From: Frankia sp. AgB1.9
GTDB taxonomy: Bacteria > Actinomycetota > Actinomycetes > Frankiales > Frankiaceae
Reading direction: 5' to 3'
DNA length: 64,000 nucleotides
NCBI RefSeq assembly: GCF_016786355.1
Contig: NZ_JADWYX010000001.1
Location: 62,001-126,000 of the forward strand
Position numbers and translations under genes: made by a program. The notes under the pieces were generated by a model. It ran no database searches and was not told the origin of the DNA. It saw only the letters and a list, made by a program, of their open reading frames with translations. The stretch's first letter is position 1, and each line of letters begins with the position of its first letter. This document shows positions 33,357 through 41,324 of the stretch, in pieces.

Positions 33357-35783
33357 ATGGATCAGGTGCAGGAGTCGGCGACGGGCAAGAAGGTCGACTT
33401 CTTCGTTTCCTATGCGCATGCCGACGAGGAGCACGCCGAGTGGATCGCGTGGGAGCTGGAACAGGCCGGCTACACCACCGTGATCCAGGCGTGGGACTTC
33501 GTCGCCGGGTCGCACTTCGTCCACCAGATGCACCGCGCGGCCCAGAACGCCAACCGAACCGTCGCCGTCCTGTCCTCTGCCTACCTGAACTCGGCCTACG
33601 CCGAAGCGGAATGGCAGGCCGCCTGGGTCGACGACCCTCTCGGCGAACAGCGCAAGCTGATCGTCGTCCGGGTCGAAGACTGCGACCGTCCCGGCCTGCT
33701 TCGCCAGGTGGTCAGCGTCGACATCTTCGGCCTGGCTCCCCGAGAAGCGCGGGACGAGCTCCTGAAAGCCGCCCGCGGAGGGCGACGGAAGCCGACGAAC
33801 GCGCCCGTCTTCCGACGCCGTAGTCCTGACCCGGCTCTCGACCTTCATGCGGTGGCCGATCAGCTCGCGGTCGCGGTGCGCCGGCAGTGGGAGGACGAGG
33901 CGGCGCTGCGTCGGCTGAATGATCCGTACCCGCTGCCAGTTCGCTGGGACGCGGCGGACAGCGGGCTGCTCGAAGGGTGGGCATCGATGGTCCGGTTGGC
34001 GACCTTCGGAGCGGGCTGGCCCCCAGTCCCACCGTCGGGGACGTGGGCGGCCGGTCCGGGCGGGCTTGCGGGCGGCGACGGTGAGCTGGCGGGGCTGCTG
34101 GGGCGGGTGCCGACAGGGCGGCTGGTGGTGCTGGGCGAGCCGGGATCGGGCAAGACGATGCTGACGGTCCGCTTGGTGCTCGACCTGCTCGCCGATGGGC
34201 GGCGTGCGCCGGGCGGGCCGGTTCCGGTGCTGGTCTCGCTGGCGTCTTGGAACCCGGCCGAGCAACCCCTGCACGACTGGCTCGAAGAGCGCCTCGTCGC
34301 CGACCACCCAAGCCTGACCGTGCCCGTCGCGGGAAGAACCGGAGTCAGCCGGGCACGGGCGTTGCTAGATGCCGGGCTGGTCCTTGCGGTGCTCGACGGC
34401 CTCGACGAGATCGGCGACGCCGGCCGCGGCGCCGCGCTCGCCCGGATCAACGACGCGCTGCGTCCTGGACAGCGCCTTGTGCTGACCTCTCGCACCACCG
34501 CCTACCAGCAGGCCACCTCCCCGGCCGACGGACCCGAGGTCCGCCTGGCCGGCGCGGCCGGTATCCAGCTCTGCCCGCTGGATGCGGCGATGGTCGGCGA
34601 GTACCTGCGCGGTTCCGCCGGCGGGTCGGCTGGCGCCGCCCGCTGGGACCCGCTGCTCACCGCTTGGCCGGCGCCGGTCGCGCAAGCGCTGACTACGCCG
34701 CTGATGACCACTCTCGCCCGCGTCGTCTACAACCCCCGCCCCGGCGAATCCGTCCTCGCCGTCGGTCGCTTACCCGCCGAGCTGCTCGACCCGAACCGTT
34801 TCCCTACCCGGACCGCCGTCGAACAGCACCTGTTCGACGGCTTCCTTCCCGCTGCCTACCGACCCCACCCCGACCCAGCTCGACGTTGCCGCTGGAAGGC
34901 CGCCGATGCCGAACGCTGGCTGATTTACCTTGCCCGCCACCTCGACCACACCCTGCACGGCACCCCCGACCTCGCTTGGTGGGAACTCCCCGAAGCCCTC
35001 TCCCGCGGACAATGGCCTGTGTTCGGGCTCGTGGGCGGGTTTGTGTTTGGGCTTGGGTTCGGGATGGTGGGCGGGCTTGTGTTTGGGCCTGTGTTCGGGC
35101 TCGTCGCCAGCCTCGTGTTCGGGCTCGTGTTCGGGCTCGCGATCGGGTTCGAGCCAAACGGTCGGACACCGGCACAGATGGCACAGCGGAGAATCTTCTT
35201 AAGTTTCGCATGGTGGAGAAGATTGGTAAGTAATGACATCGCGCCCGCACTCGCGGCAGGGCTTGTGATCGGGCTCGTGTTCGGGATCGTGGGCGCGCTT
35301 GCGGTCGGCCTCGCGGTCGGGATCGCGGTCGGGATCGCGGTCGCGCTCGCGGTCGGGCTCGTGGGCGCATTCGTGGGCGCGAGCGCGTACGTGGTCGGGT
35401 TCTCAAGCACGCGAACGGATCTCGCAACAGCCGCGAGCCCGATCCGAGTTCTTCGTCAGGATCGAGCCGCATTCCGTACATCCATACTCGCGCTCGGGCT
35501 CGTGGTCGCGCTCGCGCTCGTCGGCGGGCTCCTAGTCGGGCCTGCGGTCGGGCTCGCGGTCGTGGGCGGGGTCTTGGTCTCCCTCGTGAAAGAGGACGAT
35601 GAGACGGCATGGGGAATGTTCGTGCTGACCCGTGCCTGGCTCGCCACGCGCGGCCGGCTGCCGCGGAATCTGATGGCGTTCCTCGCGGACGCTCATGAGA
35701 TTCGAGGTGTCCTGCGCCAGGTGGGCGCGGTCTACCAGTTCAGACACATCGAGCTTCAGCACCGCCTCGCCAACCGGCCGTGA
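33357..35783 (+). CDS. TIR-NACHT NTPase with C-terminal glycine-rich membrane segments
   Basis: 808 residues from the ATG at 33357. Residues 12-140 are a TIR domain: VDFFVSYAHADEEHAEWIA, then a conserved glutamate in AYAEAEWQAAW near residue 84, as in NADase TIRs. A NACHT/STAND NTPase follows: Walker A GEPGSGKT (260-267), Walker B VLDGLDEIGD (about 344-353) and sensor-like LTSRTTAYQ. From about 555 on come three blocks of Gly/Val/Phe/Leu repeats (555-600, 634-685, 711-745) that should span the membrane many times; they are encoded by 12-bp DNA repeats. Bacterial NACHT and TIR proteins are known anti-phage immune sensors that kill or arrest the cell. A standalone membrane-anchored version on a mobile element is plausible as defence cargo (inference). 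Confidence 0.85.
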   Translation: MDQVQESATGKKVDFFVSYAHADEEHAEWIAWELEQAGYTTVIQAWDFVAGSHFVHQMHRAAQNANRTVAVLSSAYLNSAYAEAEWQAAWVDDPLGEQRKLIVVRVEDCDRPGLLRQVVSVDIFGLAPREARDELLKAARGGRRKPTNAPVFRRRSPDPALDLHAVADQLAVAVRRQWEDEAALRRLNDPYPLPVRWDAADSGLLEGWASMVRLATFGAGWPPVPPSGTWAAGPGGLAGGDGELAGLLGRVPTGRLVVLGEPGSGKTMLTVRLVLDLLADGRRAPGGPVPVLVSLASWNPAEQPLHDWLEERLVADHPSLTVPVAGRTGVSRARALLDAGLVLAVLDGLDEIGDAGRGAALARINDALRPGQRLVLTSRTTAYQQATSPADGPEVRLAGAAGIQLCPLDAAMVGEYLRGSAGGSAGAARWDPLLTAWPAPVAQALTTPLMTTLARVVYNPRPGESVLAVGRLPAELLDPNRFPTRTAVEQHLFDGFLPAAYRPHPDPARRCRWKAADAERWLIYLARHLDHTLHGTPDLAWWELPEALSRGQWPVFGLVGGFVFGLGFGMVGGLVFGPVFGLVASLVFGLVFGLAIGFEPNGRTPAQMAQRRIFLSFAWWRRLVSNDIAPALAAGLVIGLVFGIVGALAVGLAVGIAVGIAVALAVGLVGAFVGASAYVVGFSSTRTDLATAASPIRVLRQDRAAFRTSILALGLVVALALVGGLLVGPAVGLAVVGGVLVSLVKEDDETAWGMFVLTRAWLATRGRLPRNLMAFLADAHEIRGVLRQVGAVYQFRHIELQHRLANRP

Positions 35784-35793
35784 CGCTGGTCGC

Positions 35794-36549
35794 CTATTTC
35801 ACTTCGATAACGTATTCGAGCTGGTACCGGTCGGCGGGCACGGTGATGTCCGCAGTCTCCACGGCCAGCTCGCCAGCGTAGTGGGTTCGGGCGATCCGCT
35901 GCACCCACATGCCATCCGGCATGTCGAGCTGGCGCCGCTCGCCTTCAGCGGCGGCCCTGGCCTCGATCCGTTCGACCACCCGGTCGATGCGGATACCGAT
36001 GCTGTCGAAGCGGGCGACCACACCGCGCGGCCCGTCGCCCTCTTCCGGTTCCTCGATGGCCGTTCCGCCGACCACGCCGAACGGCTCCCAGGACACCGAA
36101 AGCTGAATCGGCCGTTCATCGGCCGTGTAGCGGTAGCGGGTCCGCATCACGTGCGCCCCGGCCTCGATGCCGAGGCGCGCCGCAACGTCTTCCGTCGCCC
36201 GGATGCGGTCCGTCTCGTGTGTCCAAGCAGGCGTGGTGCCTTCCCGCTGGGCATCTCTCGCGAACGGTGACGTCTCGCCCGGACTGCGGGTGTAGCGGGT
36301 CGAGGACCGTGTGCGAAGCGCGGGGCGGGTCCGGACGAACGATCCGCGACCGTGTTGGCGGACGATCAAGCCTTCGACCCGCAACGCTTCGAGCGCCTGC
36401 CGCGCGGTGATCCGAGTGGTTGACCAGTTGGTGGCGATCACCGACTCCGACGGCACACGGGCGCCTTCGCCGAGTTCGCCGCTGTCGATCTGGCGGCGGA
36501 TGTCGTCGGCAATCCGCTGGTAGAGGGCGCGCGTTCCGTCTCCGGTCAC
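35794..36549 (-). CDS. GntR-family regulator with UTRA domain
   Basis: 251 residues from the GTG at 36549. Winged helix-turn-helix at the N-terminus (ALYQRIADDIRRQIDSGELG, then RVPSESVIA, TRITARQALEAL), followed by a UTRA ligand-binding domain (AHVMRTRYRYTADERPIQLS). The longer frame to 36609 would run into the CCTATAGG operator pair, so it was rejected. It converges on the TIR-NACHT gene and is divergent from the rightward phage-type gene chain, which it probably controls (KorSA-type role in related elements; inference). Confidence 0.85.
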   Translation of the reverse strand: MTGDGTRALYQRIADDIRRQIDSGELGEGARVPSESVIATNWSTTRITARQALEALRVEGLIVRQHGRGSFVRTRPALRTRSSTRYTRSPGETSPFARDAQREGTTPAWTHETDRIRATEDVAARLGIEAGAHVMRTRYRYTADERPIQLSVSWEPFGVVGGTAIEEPEEGDGPRGVVARFDSIGIRIDRVVERIEARAAAEGERRQLDMPDGMWVQRIARTHYAGELAVETADITVPADRYQLEYVIEVK

Positions 36550-36583
36550 GTGCTGACACGGTATCGGATAACCCATCCACACG

Positions 36584-36616
36584 CCTATAGGTGACAACTC
36601 CCTAGACACCTATAGG
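36584..36616. promoter_or_regulatory. Paired CCTATAGG operators
   Basis: The palindrome CCTATAGG occurs at 36584-36591 and 36609-36616, 25 bp apart, with partly shared flanks (ACACCTATAGG). It lies between the divergent GntR gene and the helix-turn-helix gene at 36670. This resembles GntR-type operators in actinobacterial integrative elements, so autorepression and control of the rightward genes is likely. Confidence 0.6.
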
Positions 36617-36669
36617 GGACTTAGGTTAGCGTCATACCCGTCAGATCGCCCACATCGACGGGAGGGCAG

Positions 36670-36897
36670 ATGCCCGAGGACATCGGGGAGAACCAGCTAC
36701 TCACGCCCGGCGAGGCACTGAAGGTCTTGGACAGGCGCGGGCTGCGGCTCGGTGCCTCGACCCTTCGCCGGTACGCGACGTCCGGCCGGTTGCGGTCCGA
36801 GGCGTTGCCGTCCGGACATCGGCGGTATCGACGTGCCGACGTGGTCGCGCTCGTCTCCGGTCACCAAACGACCGAGACCAGCCCCGACGCCGCCTGA
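36670..36897 (+). CDS. MerR-like helix-turn-helix protein
   Basis: 75 residues with a GGGAGGG ribosome site. LTPGEALKVLDRRGLRLGAS is followed by TLRRYATSGRLRSEALPSG and HRRYRRADVVALV, the short MerR/BldC-type DNA-binding fold. It is first of the rightward genes and ends before a strong hairpin. Possibly an activator or excisionase-like factor. Confidence 0.78.
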   Translation: MPEDIGENQLLTPGEALKVLDRRGLRLGASTLRRYATSGRLRSEALPSGHRRYRRADVVALVSGHQTTETSPDAA

Positions 36898-36906
36898 AAC
36901 GAAGGC

Positions 36907-36942
36907 GGCCCCGAAGCAGCGATTCGAGCGCTGCCCGGGGCC
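36907..36942 (+). terminator. Hairpin after the MerR-like gene
   Basis: GGCCCC and inner GCAGCG pair with CGCTGC and GGGGCC around a short loop; a small bulge separates the two stem parts. It lies 10 nt after the stop. Confidence 0.6.
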
Positions 36943-36982
36943 TTGATCCGAACCCCCTGACAACACCAGGAGACCCGAACCC

Positions 36983-37294
36983 GTGAACAGTTTGACGTCT
37001 AGCGACCCGTGGGACGAGCACCCCTCGGACTACGCCCGCCAGGTTGCCGTGCTGGCCCTCGACCTGCCCGCCAACAGCCCGGTCCGCCAGGTCATCGGCG
37101 CAGGCGACATTCCCGCCACGCTGATCATCGACGTGTTGGACACCATCGCCGACAACGCCGACGTGTACGCGGCCCGGCACGCCGAGTACGTCAACCAGAC
37201 CGGCCGCGACCTGCACGCCACCGTGATGCGCGAGGCGATCTCCATCGTCTACGCCACCATCGCTCAGGCGCTCACCACTGGCGGTGCCCGATGA
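36983..37294 (+). CDS. Hypothetical protein, first of a coupled chain
   Basis: 103 residues, GTG after CAGGAGA. Mostly helical (VLALDLPANSPVRQVIGAGD, then TLIIDVLDTIADNADVYAAR). No family recognised. It starts a chain of genes that overlap by 4 nt each up to 40041. Confidence 0.6.
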   Translation: MNSLTSSDPWDEHPSDYARQVAVLALDLPANSPVRQVIGAGDIPATLIIDVLDTIADNADVYAARHAEYVNQTGRDLHATVMREAISIVYATIAQALTTGGAR

Positions 37295-38034
37295 CCACGC
37301 AGCCCGACTTTTCCGAGCACCCCGACCTGATGGCCCTCGGCACGGCTACGGCCACAGTGCCCGTGAGCGTCATCTTCGACGCCTTCCAGGCCGCCCGGGA
37401 ACACACCCTCGACTACGCCCACCGGGCAACCGACCTGCGGGAGTCCGGCGATCTCCGGACCTGCGACCTGGCCGCCGAAGTTGGCTGCGAAGGTCTCAAC
37501 CTGGCCGGCGACATGATCGCCCGGGTTCTGTTCGGCGCGGACCACCCCGAGCCGGAGCCGCAGCTCGCCTATGACGATCTGAACGAAGCGCTGTCCACGC
37601 TGATCTCGGCTGCGGTCGCCATGTCGAAGGCCATCCCGGTCCGTTCGGCGGTCAAGCTGCTTCACGCCATGGCCGGGCATCTCACCGCCCAGGCGGAGAG
37701 CGGGGCAGACGGTACGAACCTGCCTGACGGGATGGGTAACCCGCTGGCCCTGTTCCCGCATCTGGGCTACCACCGACACATCTCGACGGCCGCCCTCCAG
37801 GGCGCGTTCGACAAGGCCGCCGCCGTCGCGGTGAAGCACCGGACGACGACCCCGCTGGCTGCTGCGGCGGTCCGCGATGTCCTCGACGAGATCGGTACCC
37901 ATCTGACCGACGCACTCGTCAACGGTCAGGTGCGGTGTGGTGGCTGCGGCGAACACGTCCGGGCCCGGACCGATGGCTCTCCGGCCAAGCACCGCACCGA
38001 GGGCGGCCACGTCTGCCCTGGATATCTCCCGTGA
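37291..38034 (+). CDS. Hypothetical protein with C-terminal Cys/His cluster
   Basis: 247 residues; ATGA overlap with the previous gene. Helical throughout, with a C-terminal CGGCGEHVRARTDG, KHRTEGGHVC arrangement that could bind zinc. Likely part of the element's replication or transfer functions, but no homology is recognised. Confidence 0.62.
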   Translation: MTTQPDFSEHPDLMALGTATATVPVSVIFDAFQAAREHTLDYAHRATDLRESGDLRTCDLAAEVGCEGLNLAGDMIARVLFGADHPEPEPQLAYDDLNEALSTLISAAVAMSKAIPVRSAVKLLHAMAGHLTAQAESGADGTNLPDGMGNPLALFPHLGYHRHISTAALQGAFDKAAAVAVKHRTTTPLAAAAVRDVLDEIGTHLTDALVNGQVRCGGCGEHVRARTDGSPAKHRTEGGHVCPGYLP

Positions 38035-38237
38035 GTACCTCGACCGCCGGCCCGGGGCAGCGGTCCTATCCGTTGCCCCGGCTGGATGACGACCCTCGGT
38101 TCACCTTCGGCCTGATGCGGGACGTCGCGAAGGTGCTGGCGGAGCACGGCTACCCGCCGATCACGTCGGGGGCCGACCACGTCGAACTGAAGATGGCGCT
38201 GTTCAGCTTTCTGTACGCGCCGGGGGCGACACAGTGA
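38031..38237 (+). CDS. Small hypothetical protein
   Basis: 68 residues from a GTG overlapping the previous stop. Pattern RFTFGLMRDVAKVLAEHGYP suggests an alpha/beta fold. Coupled at both ends. Function unknown. Confidence 0.6.
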   Translation: MSTSTAGPGQRSYPLPRLDDDPRFTFGLMRDVAKVLAEHGYPPITSGADHVELKMALFSFLYAPGATQ

Positions 38238-38410
38238 GCGGCCTTCCTGACGGGGCGACGATCGGCACCTGCTCCAACGACGGATGCGGCGGGACGGTCT
38301 ACATCGGTCCGTCGGGTGCCGAGACCCACACCAGCAACCAGCCCTGCCCGAAGACCGGCCGATGGGCGACCGTTCCCGCATTGGACCGCATCCGGGACGG
38401 TGCCCGATGA
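38234..38410 (+). CDS. Small Cys-containing hypothetical protein
   Basis: 58 residues; GTGA overlap with the previous gene and ATGA overlap with the next. Three cysteines (CSNDGCGGT, QPC) and a glycine-rich start suggest a small zinc-ribbon-like fold. Too short for a long-ORF scan but clearly fills the gap in the coupled chain. Confidence 0.6.
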   Translation: MSGLPDGATIGTCSNDGCGGTVYIGPSGAETHTSNQPCPKTGRWATVPALDRIRDGAR

Positions 38411-38727
38411 CCCCGGAGGAGCGGGAGCGGGCCCGCGCCACCGAACGGGCCGACGTTCGTGTTCTCGCCGCGATGATCGACGAACTGGTCAACCCGGCGA
38501 AGGCCATCGCCGACCGGTTCGGCGAGGCTCAGACCCGGGCCGAGTTGCAGCAGCAGCGGAACGACCGAGCCGGGATGCTCGCCAAGGCCGACCGGTACGC
38601 CGCCGAGCTGGCAGAGACGAACGAGGGCCCGTTCTGGGCGGCCAAGGCGACCGCGCTACGGGACGAGATCGGCCGTATCGACCGGGCCATCGGCGCGTCG
38701 ACACAGCCGGCAGGCGATGCGCCATGA
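38407..38727 (+). CDS. Hypothetical coiled-coil protein
   Basis: 106 residues. Charged helical protein (EERERARATERADVRVLAAM, then RAELQQQRNDRAGMLAKADR) likely to form a coiled coil. Coupled by 4-nt overlaps at both ends. Function unknown. Confidence 0.6.
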   Translation: MTPEERERARATERADVRVLAAMIDELVNPAKAIADRFGEAQTRAELQQQRNDRAGMLAKADRYAAELAETNEGPFWAAKATALRDEIGRIDRAIGASTQPAGDAP

Positions 38728-39050
38728 CCGCCACGTCGAACGTGCAGCGCCGTCCGGCCCGTCAGCCGATGGTGTTCTCCCGGCGGGAACTGACACCCCC
38801 GCCGGGCCTCCTGGCCCGCTGGCGGGCACGGATGGCCGAAGCCAAGGACGAAAAGGAAGTCGACGCGCTGGCCGGCGGGGTGGTCGGTGTTGGCCTCCTG
38901 GCCGCATACCTCCAGACGGGAAAGCAGAAGGAGGCCGCCCGCGAACTGCGCCGACTGCTGGCCGTCGAGCAGGCCGCGTTCGAGCGGACTTTGCAGCTTT
39001 CCGACGCCCGACCGGTCTACAGCGGCGATCCGTGGGCGGAGGCGACATGA
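38724..39050 (+). CDS. Hypothetical basic protein
   Basis: 108 residues. A basic, Pro-containing N-terminus (PPPGLLARWRARMAEAKDEK) is followed by a glycine-rich hydrophobic helix (LAGGVVGVGLLAAYL) that may touch the membrane, then a charged helix (AARELRRLLAVEQAAFERTL). Coupled to both neighbours. Function unknown. Confidence 0.58.
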   Translation: MTATSNVQRRPARQPMVFSRRELTPPPGLLARWRARMAEAKDEKEVDALAGGVVGVGLLAAYLQTGKQKEAARELRRLLAVEQAAFERTLQLSDARPVYSGDPWAEAT

Positions 39051-39352
39051 GACAGACACTGACCCGACGGCCGAGCCTCAACGTGGACCTGTGGGTGCCG
39101 CGACCCGAGGATCTGGCCACCGCCCGGCCGATGATCCATGCCGACGGGATCGGCGCGACGTACGCAGCGTTCGGCCTGGCACTCGTCGGGCTGCCCGGCC
39201 GGGTCGCCGACTCGCTGGCGACCGATCAGCGGTTCGCCGCCGCTGCCGATCTCCGACTGATGATCGCGCTGGACCAGGTGGCCGCGCAGCGTCGGGCGGC
39301 CCTGATCCTCGCGCAGACGGGTCCATGTACCTGGACAGGGGCGTTGGCGTGA
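39047..39352 (+). CDS. Hypothetical protein
   Basis: 101 residues from an ATG overlapping the previous stop. Compact Ala/Leu-rich protein (TYAAFGLALVGLPGRVADSL) with no motif. Coupled to both neighbours. Confidence 0.58.
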   Translation: MRQTLTRRPSLNVDLWVPRPEDLATARPMIHADGIGATYAAFGLALVGLPGRVADSLATDQRFAAAADLRLMIALDQVAAQRRAALILAQTGPCTWTGALA

Positions 39353-40041
39353 ACATTCACGTCCAGACCACGGCCGTCGTGCCTCTCGGCTGCACCATCG
39401 CCGAGCTTCGGACGTTCTTCGACGGCCTCGACGGTTCCGCACGGCTTGTCGACGCGGTGCTGGTGGCAGGCGACGAGGGCAGGGTGAGCATCCCCGACCT
39501 CGTCGACCTGGTCCTCGTTGTGGCCCCGGTCCGGTCCACCGACGCCGGTTCGGACCGGGAGCAGACCAGTCCGGACCGGACCGTGAGTAGCGCGACGAGT
39601 CCGGACCGGTCCGGGTCCGCAGACCGGTCCGCAGACTGCTCCGCACCCGGTGCGCCCCTTGCGGAGCAGTTTGCAGGGGTTGCGGAGCAGTCCACCGCAC
39701 CCGGTGCGGAGTTTGCGGAGCACACCCCGCAGGCCACACCACACACCACACCGGGCCCTGAAACCGGCGCACTTCATGCCGCCGAGGTGGACATCTCCGA
39801 CCTGATCCCAGAGGCCGAGAGGATCGCGGACAACTGGGACGGGCTCCGCAACCCGTCGAGCCGCGCGCTGGCAATTGCCCTGCGAGACAAGGGTTTCAAG
39901 CTGTCCCAGGAGCGTGTGTTGGCCATCGCCGCACACATCGCCGCACGTGCCAGGACGGCACAGGGCGACCGGTCGGGAACACCACACGCCGCCGCGCCGG
40001 CCGCTCCGCAACTGGCCTCGACCGCGGCGGCGAGGGGTTGA
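39349..40041 (+). CDS. Hypothetical protein with repeat-built linker and C-terminal helix-turn-helix-like region
   Basis: 230 residues, GTG overlapping the previous stop. N-terminal 70 residues are an alpha/beta domain (GCTIAELRTFFDGLDGSARL). Residues about 70-140 are low complexity (Ser/Asp/Arg/Ala/Glu) and are encoded by dense short repeats (TGCGGAGCA and CCGGACCGG families). The C-terminal part (RALAIALRDKGFKLSQERVL) may bind DNA. Because the repeats resemble iterons and lie inside and just after the gene, a replication role is possible but speculative. Confidence 0.55.
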   Translation: MNIHVQTTAVVPLGCTIAELRTFFDGLDGSARLVDAVLVAGDEGRVSIPDLVDLVLVVAPVRSTDAGSDREQTSPDRTVSSATSPDRSGSADRSADCSAPGAPLAEQFAGVAEQSTAPGAEFAEHTPQATPHTTPGPETGALHAAEVDISDLIPEAERIADNWDGLRNPSSRALAIALRDKGFKLSQERVLAIAAHIAARARTAQGDRSGTPHAAAPAAPQLASTAAARG

Positions 40042-40335
40042 TCGACATGCCCTCTGCGCCACTGTTCAGCACACAGAAGACCGCACTCGGGACGATCTTT
40101 GCGGTGGTGCTCCGCAACGCCGCTCCGCACTTGCGGAGCGCTTGCGGTGGTGCTCCGCGACCTTGCGGAGCAGTCCGGAGCGAACCTCGACAAGTCGCCC
40201 CGCAGTCCAGCGCCGCAAAGATCGTCCGTCCGTCCGGTGATCGTCCGTCCGGGTGGTCCGGTGATCGTCCGCCGGTCCGGACCGGACGGTGGACCGGTCC
40301 GGACCGGACCGTCCGCGGACCGATGTTCGTCCGGG
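39527..40335. repeat. Dense dispersed short repeats
   Basis: Two repeat families alternate. The first is TTGCGGAGCA and its complement TGCTCCGCAA, with several copies at 39,650-39,725 and again, in both orientations, at 40,085-40,180. The second is CGGTCCGGACCGG-like, at 39,527-39,625 and 40,225-40,335. The 15-mer GTCCGGACCGGACCG occurs once in each half. This density is not seen elsewhere in the window. Confidence 0.6.
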
Positions 40336-40349
40336 ACGGTGCTCCGTGA
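40047..40349 (+). CDS. Doubtful ORF composed of the repeats
   Basis: 100 residues from ATG 40047 (a TTG at 40038 overlaps the previous stop). The protein is Arg/Pro/Ser-rich and largely dictated by the DNA repeats (SGDRPSGWSGDRPPVRTG). It does keep the 4-nt overlap with the HNH gene, the one argument for its being translated. It may be a coupling frame rather than a functional protein. Confidence 0.35.
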   Translation: MPSAPLFSTQKTALGTIFAVVLRNAAPHLRSACGGAPRPCGAVRSEPRQVAPQSSAAKIVRPSGDRPSGWSGDRPPVRTGRWTGPDRTVRGPMFVRDGAP

Positions 40350-40630
40350 GCGTCCGGCCTGCCGAGGTCAAGGCCCGGCTGTTCGATCAGGTTGGTGGGC
40401 GCTGCGTCTACGGCTGCGGCCGGGCCGCGGACCACCTCGACCACGTCATGCCGAAGTCCCGAGGGGGAAGCAACGCGCTGGCCAACCTGGCACCCTGCTG
40501 CACCGTCTGCGGGACGTCGAAGGGCTCCCTGACGGTCGTTGAATGGGTGACCCGGATGGCCGTCGAGTTGGCCGCCGGCCTTCCCGTCGCGGTCCTGTCC
40601 TCCGTCGAGGTTGCGCAGGTGGCTGCGTGA
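40346..40630 (+). CDS. HNH endonuclease
   Basis: 94 residues; GTGA overlap with the previous frame. A complete HNH beta-beta-alpha metal site: CVYGCGRAADHLDHVMPKS, then GGSNALANLAPCC and CGTSKGS. The two CxxC pairs bind structural zinc and the DH/N residues the catalytic metal. In phages such enzymes support packaging or act as homing or restriction nucleases. No terminase is seen nearby. Confidence 0.85.
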   Translation: MSVRPAEVKARLFDQVGGRCVYGCGRAADHLDHVMPKSRGGSNALANLAPCCTVCGTSKGSLTVVEWVTRMAVELAAGLPVAVLSSVEVAQVAA

Positions 40631-40866
40631 CCGCCGCCGAACGGGCAGCGGCGAAGCGAAGGGCGGCGCACAAACGCAGAGAGGCTGTGCTCATCGCCCG
40701 TTCCCGGGCGGCAAAGGACTCTCCAACGAAGCAGATCTCGGCTGCTGCCGATTTCCTGCGGGCCGTTCTCGCCCAGCTTCCCCGGGCGCAGGCAGAGGCG
40801 GCGGCGAAGGAAGCCATCGCGTTCGTTCAAGACCTCCTCGACCGCATCGACTCGGAGTTCCCGTGA
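40627..40866 (+). CDS. Small basic helical protein
   Basis: 79 residues from a GTG overlapping the HNH stop. Ala/Arg/Lys-rich N-terminus (ERAAAKRRAAHKRREAVL), then an amphipathic helix (AKEAIAFVQDLLDRIDSEF). May bind nucleic acid. Last gene of the coupled chain that began at 36983. Confidence 0.58.
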   Translation: MTAAERAAAKRRAAHKRREAVLIARSRAAKDSPTKQISAAADFLRAVLAQLPRAQAEAAAKEAIAFVQDLLDRIDSEFP

Positions 40867-41324
40867 CACCCCCCGAGGCTGTCACTTTCTGTAACTATCG
40901 GTGGGTGCTTGGCGGGGCTGTCGGTGCCCGGTCTCAGCCCCTCCCCCACCGCCACCATCTGCCCCTGCCGCGATCTGCCGCGGCAGGGGCCTGGGGGCGC
41001 CCCTACGCGCGCGCGCACGAGCGGCAGATTGCGGCAGCGGCAGCAGATACCCGTCCGAAGATCACGGGGGAGGGGTTGGCCCCCACTTTGGTGCTCCCCC
41101 GAACACGATCACCGATCGATACGCATTGTGACATTCGACCGTAGGGGAGACCCCGCGAAGACCCGCCTTCTCGGCCCGTCCGAAGCCTGCCTCGCCGCCG
41201 CCGAGCCCGTCGTCCCGCCTGACGTTCTGGCATCTGCCAGCCCCTACCCAGCCGGCGGCGAAGCCGGCAGCGTCCGTATCGAAATCAACGCTCCGGCCGT
41301 CGAATCCGAAGGAGCACAGTCGCT
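40867..41324. other. 458-bp region with hairpin and no convincing gene
   Basis: Contains the terminator at 40961-40990 and CG/GC alternations (CGCGCGCGC). A frame from GTG 41128 to 41445 (105 codons) exists, but its second half overlaps the Cys-rich gene at 41325 and no ribosome site is seen, so it was not accepted. The region presumably holds the promoter for the next small genes. Confidence 0.45.
40961..40990 (+). terminator. Strong hairpin ending the rightward chain
   Basis: A perfect 12-bp stem (GCCCCTGCCGCG / CGCGGCAGGGGC) with a 6-nt loop lies about 95 nt after the last coupled gene. Confidence 0.65.

Noticed and set aside
34804-35610. Minus-strand frame with RPRPRPRAR repeats
   Set aside because: Reverse complement of the 12-bp repeats in the TIR-NACHT tail; the repeats are explained by the plus-strand membrane segments.
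39527-40335. CRISPR array
   Set aside because: The repeats are short, unequal in spacing and in both orientations, with no regular repeat-spacer unit.
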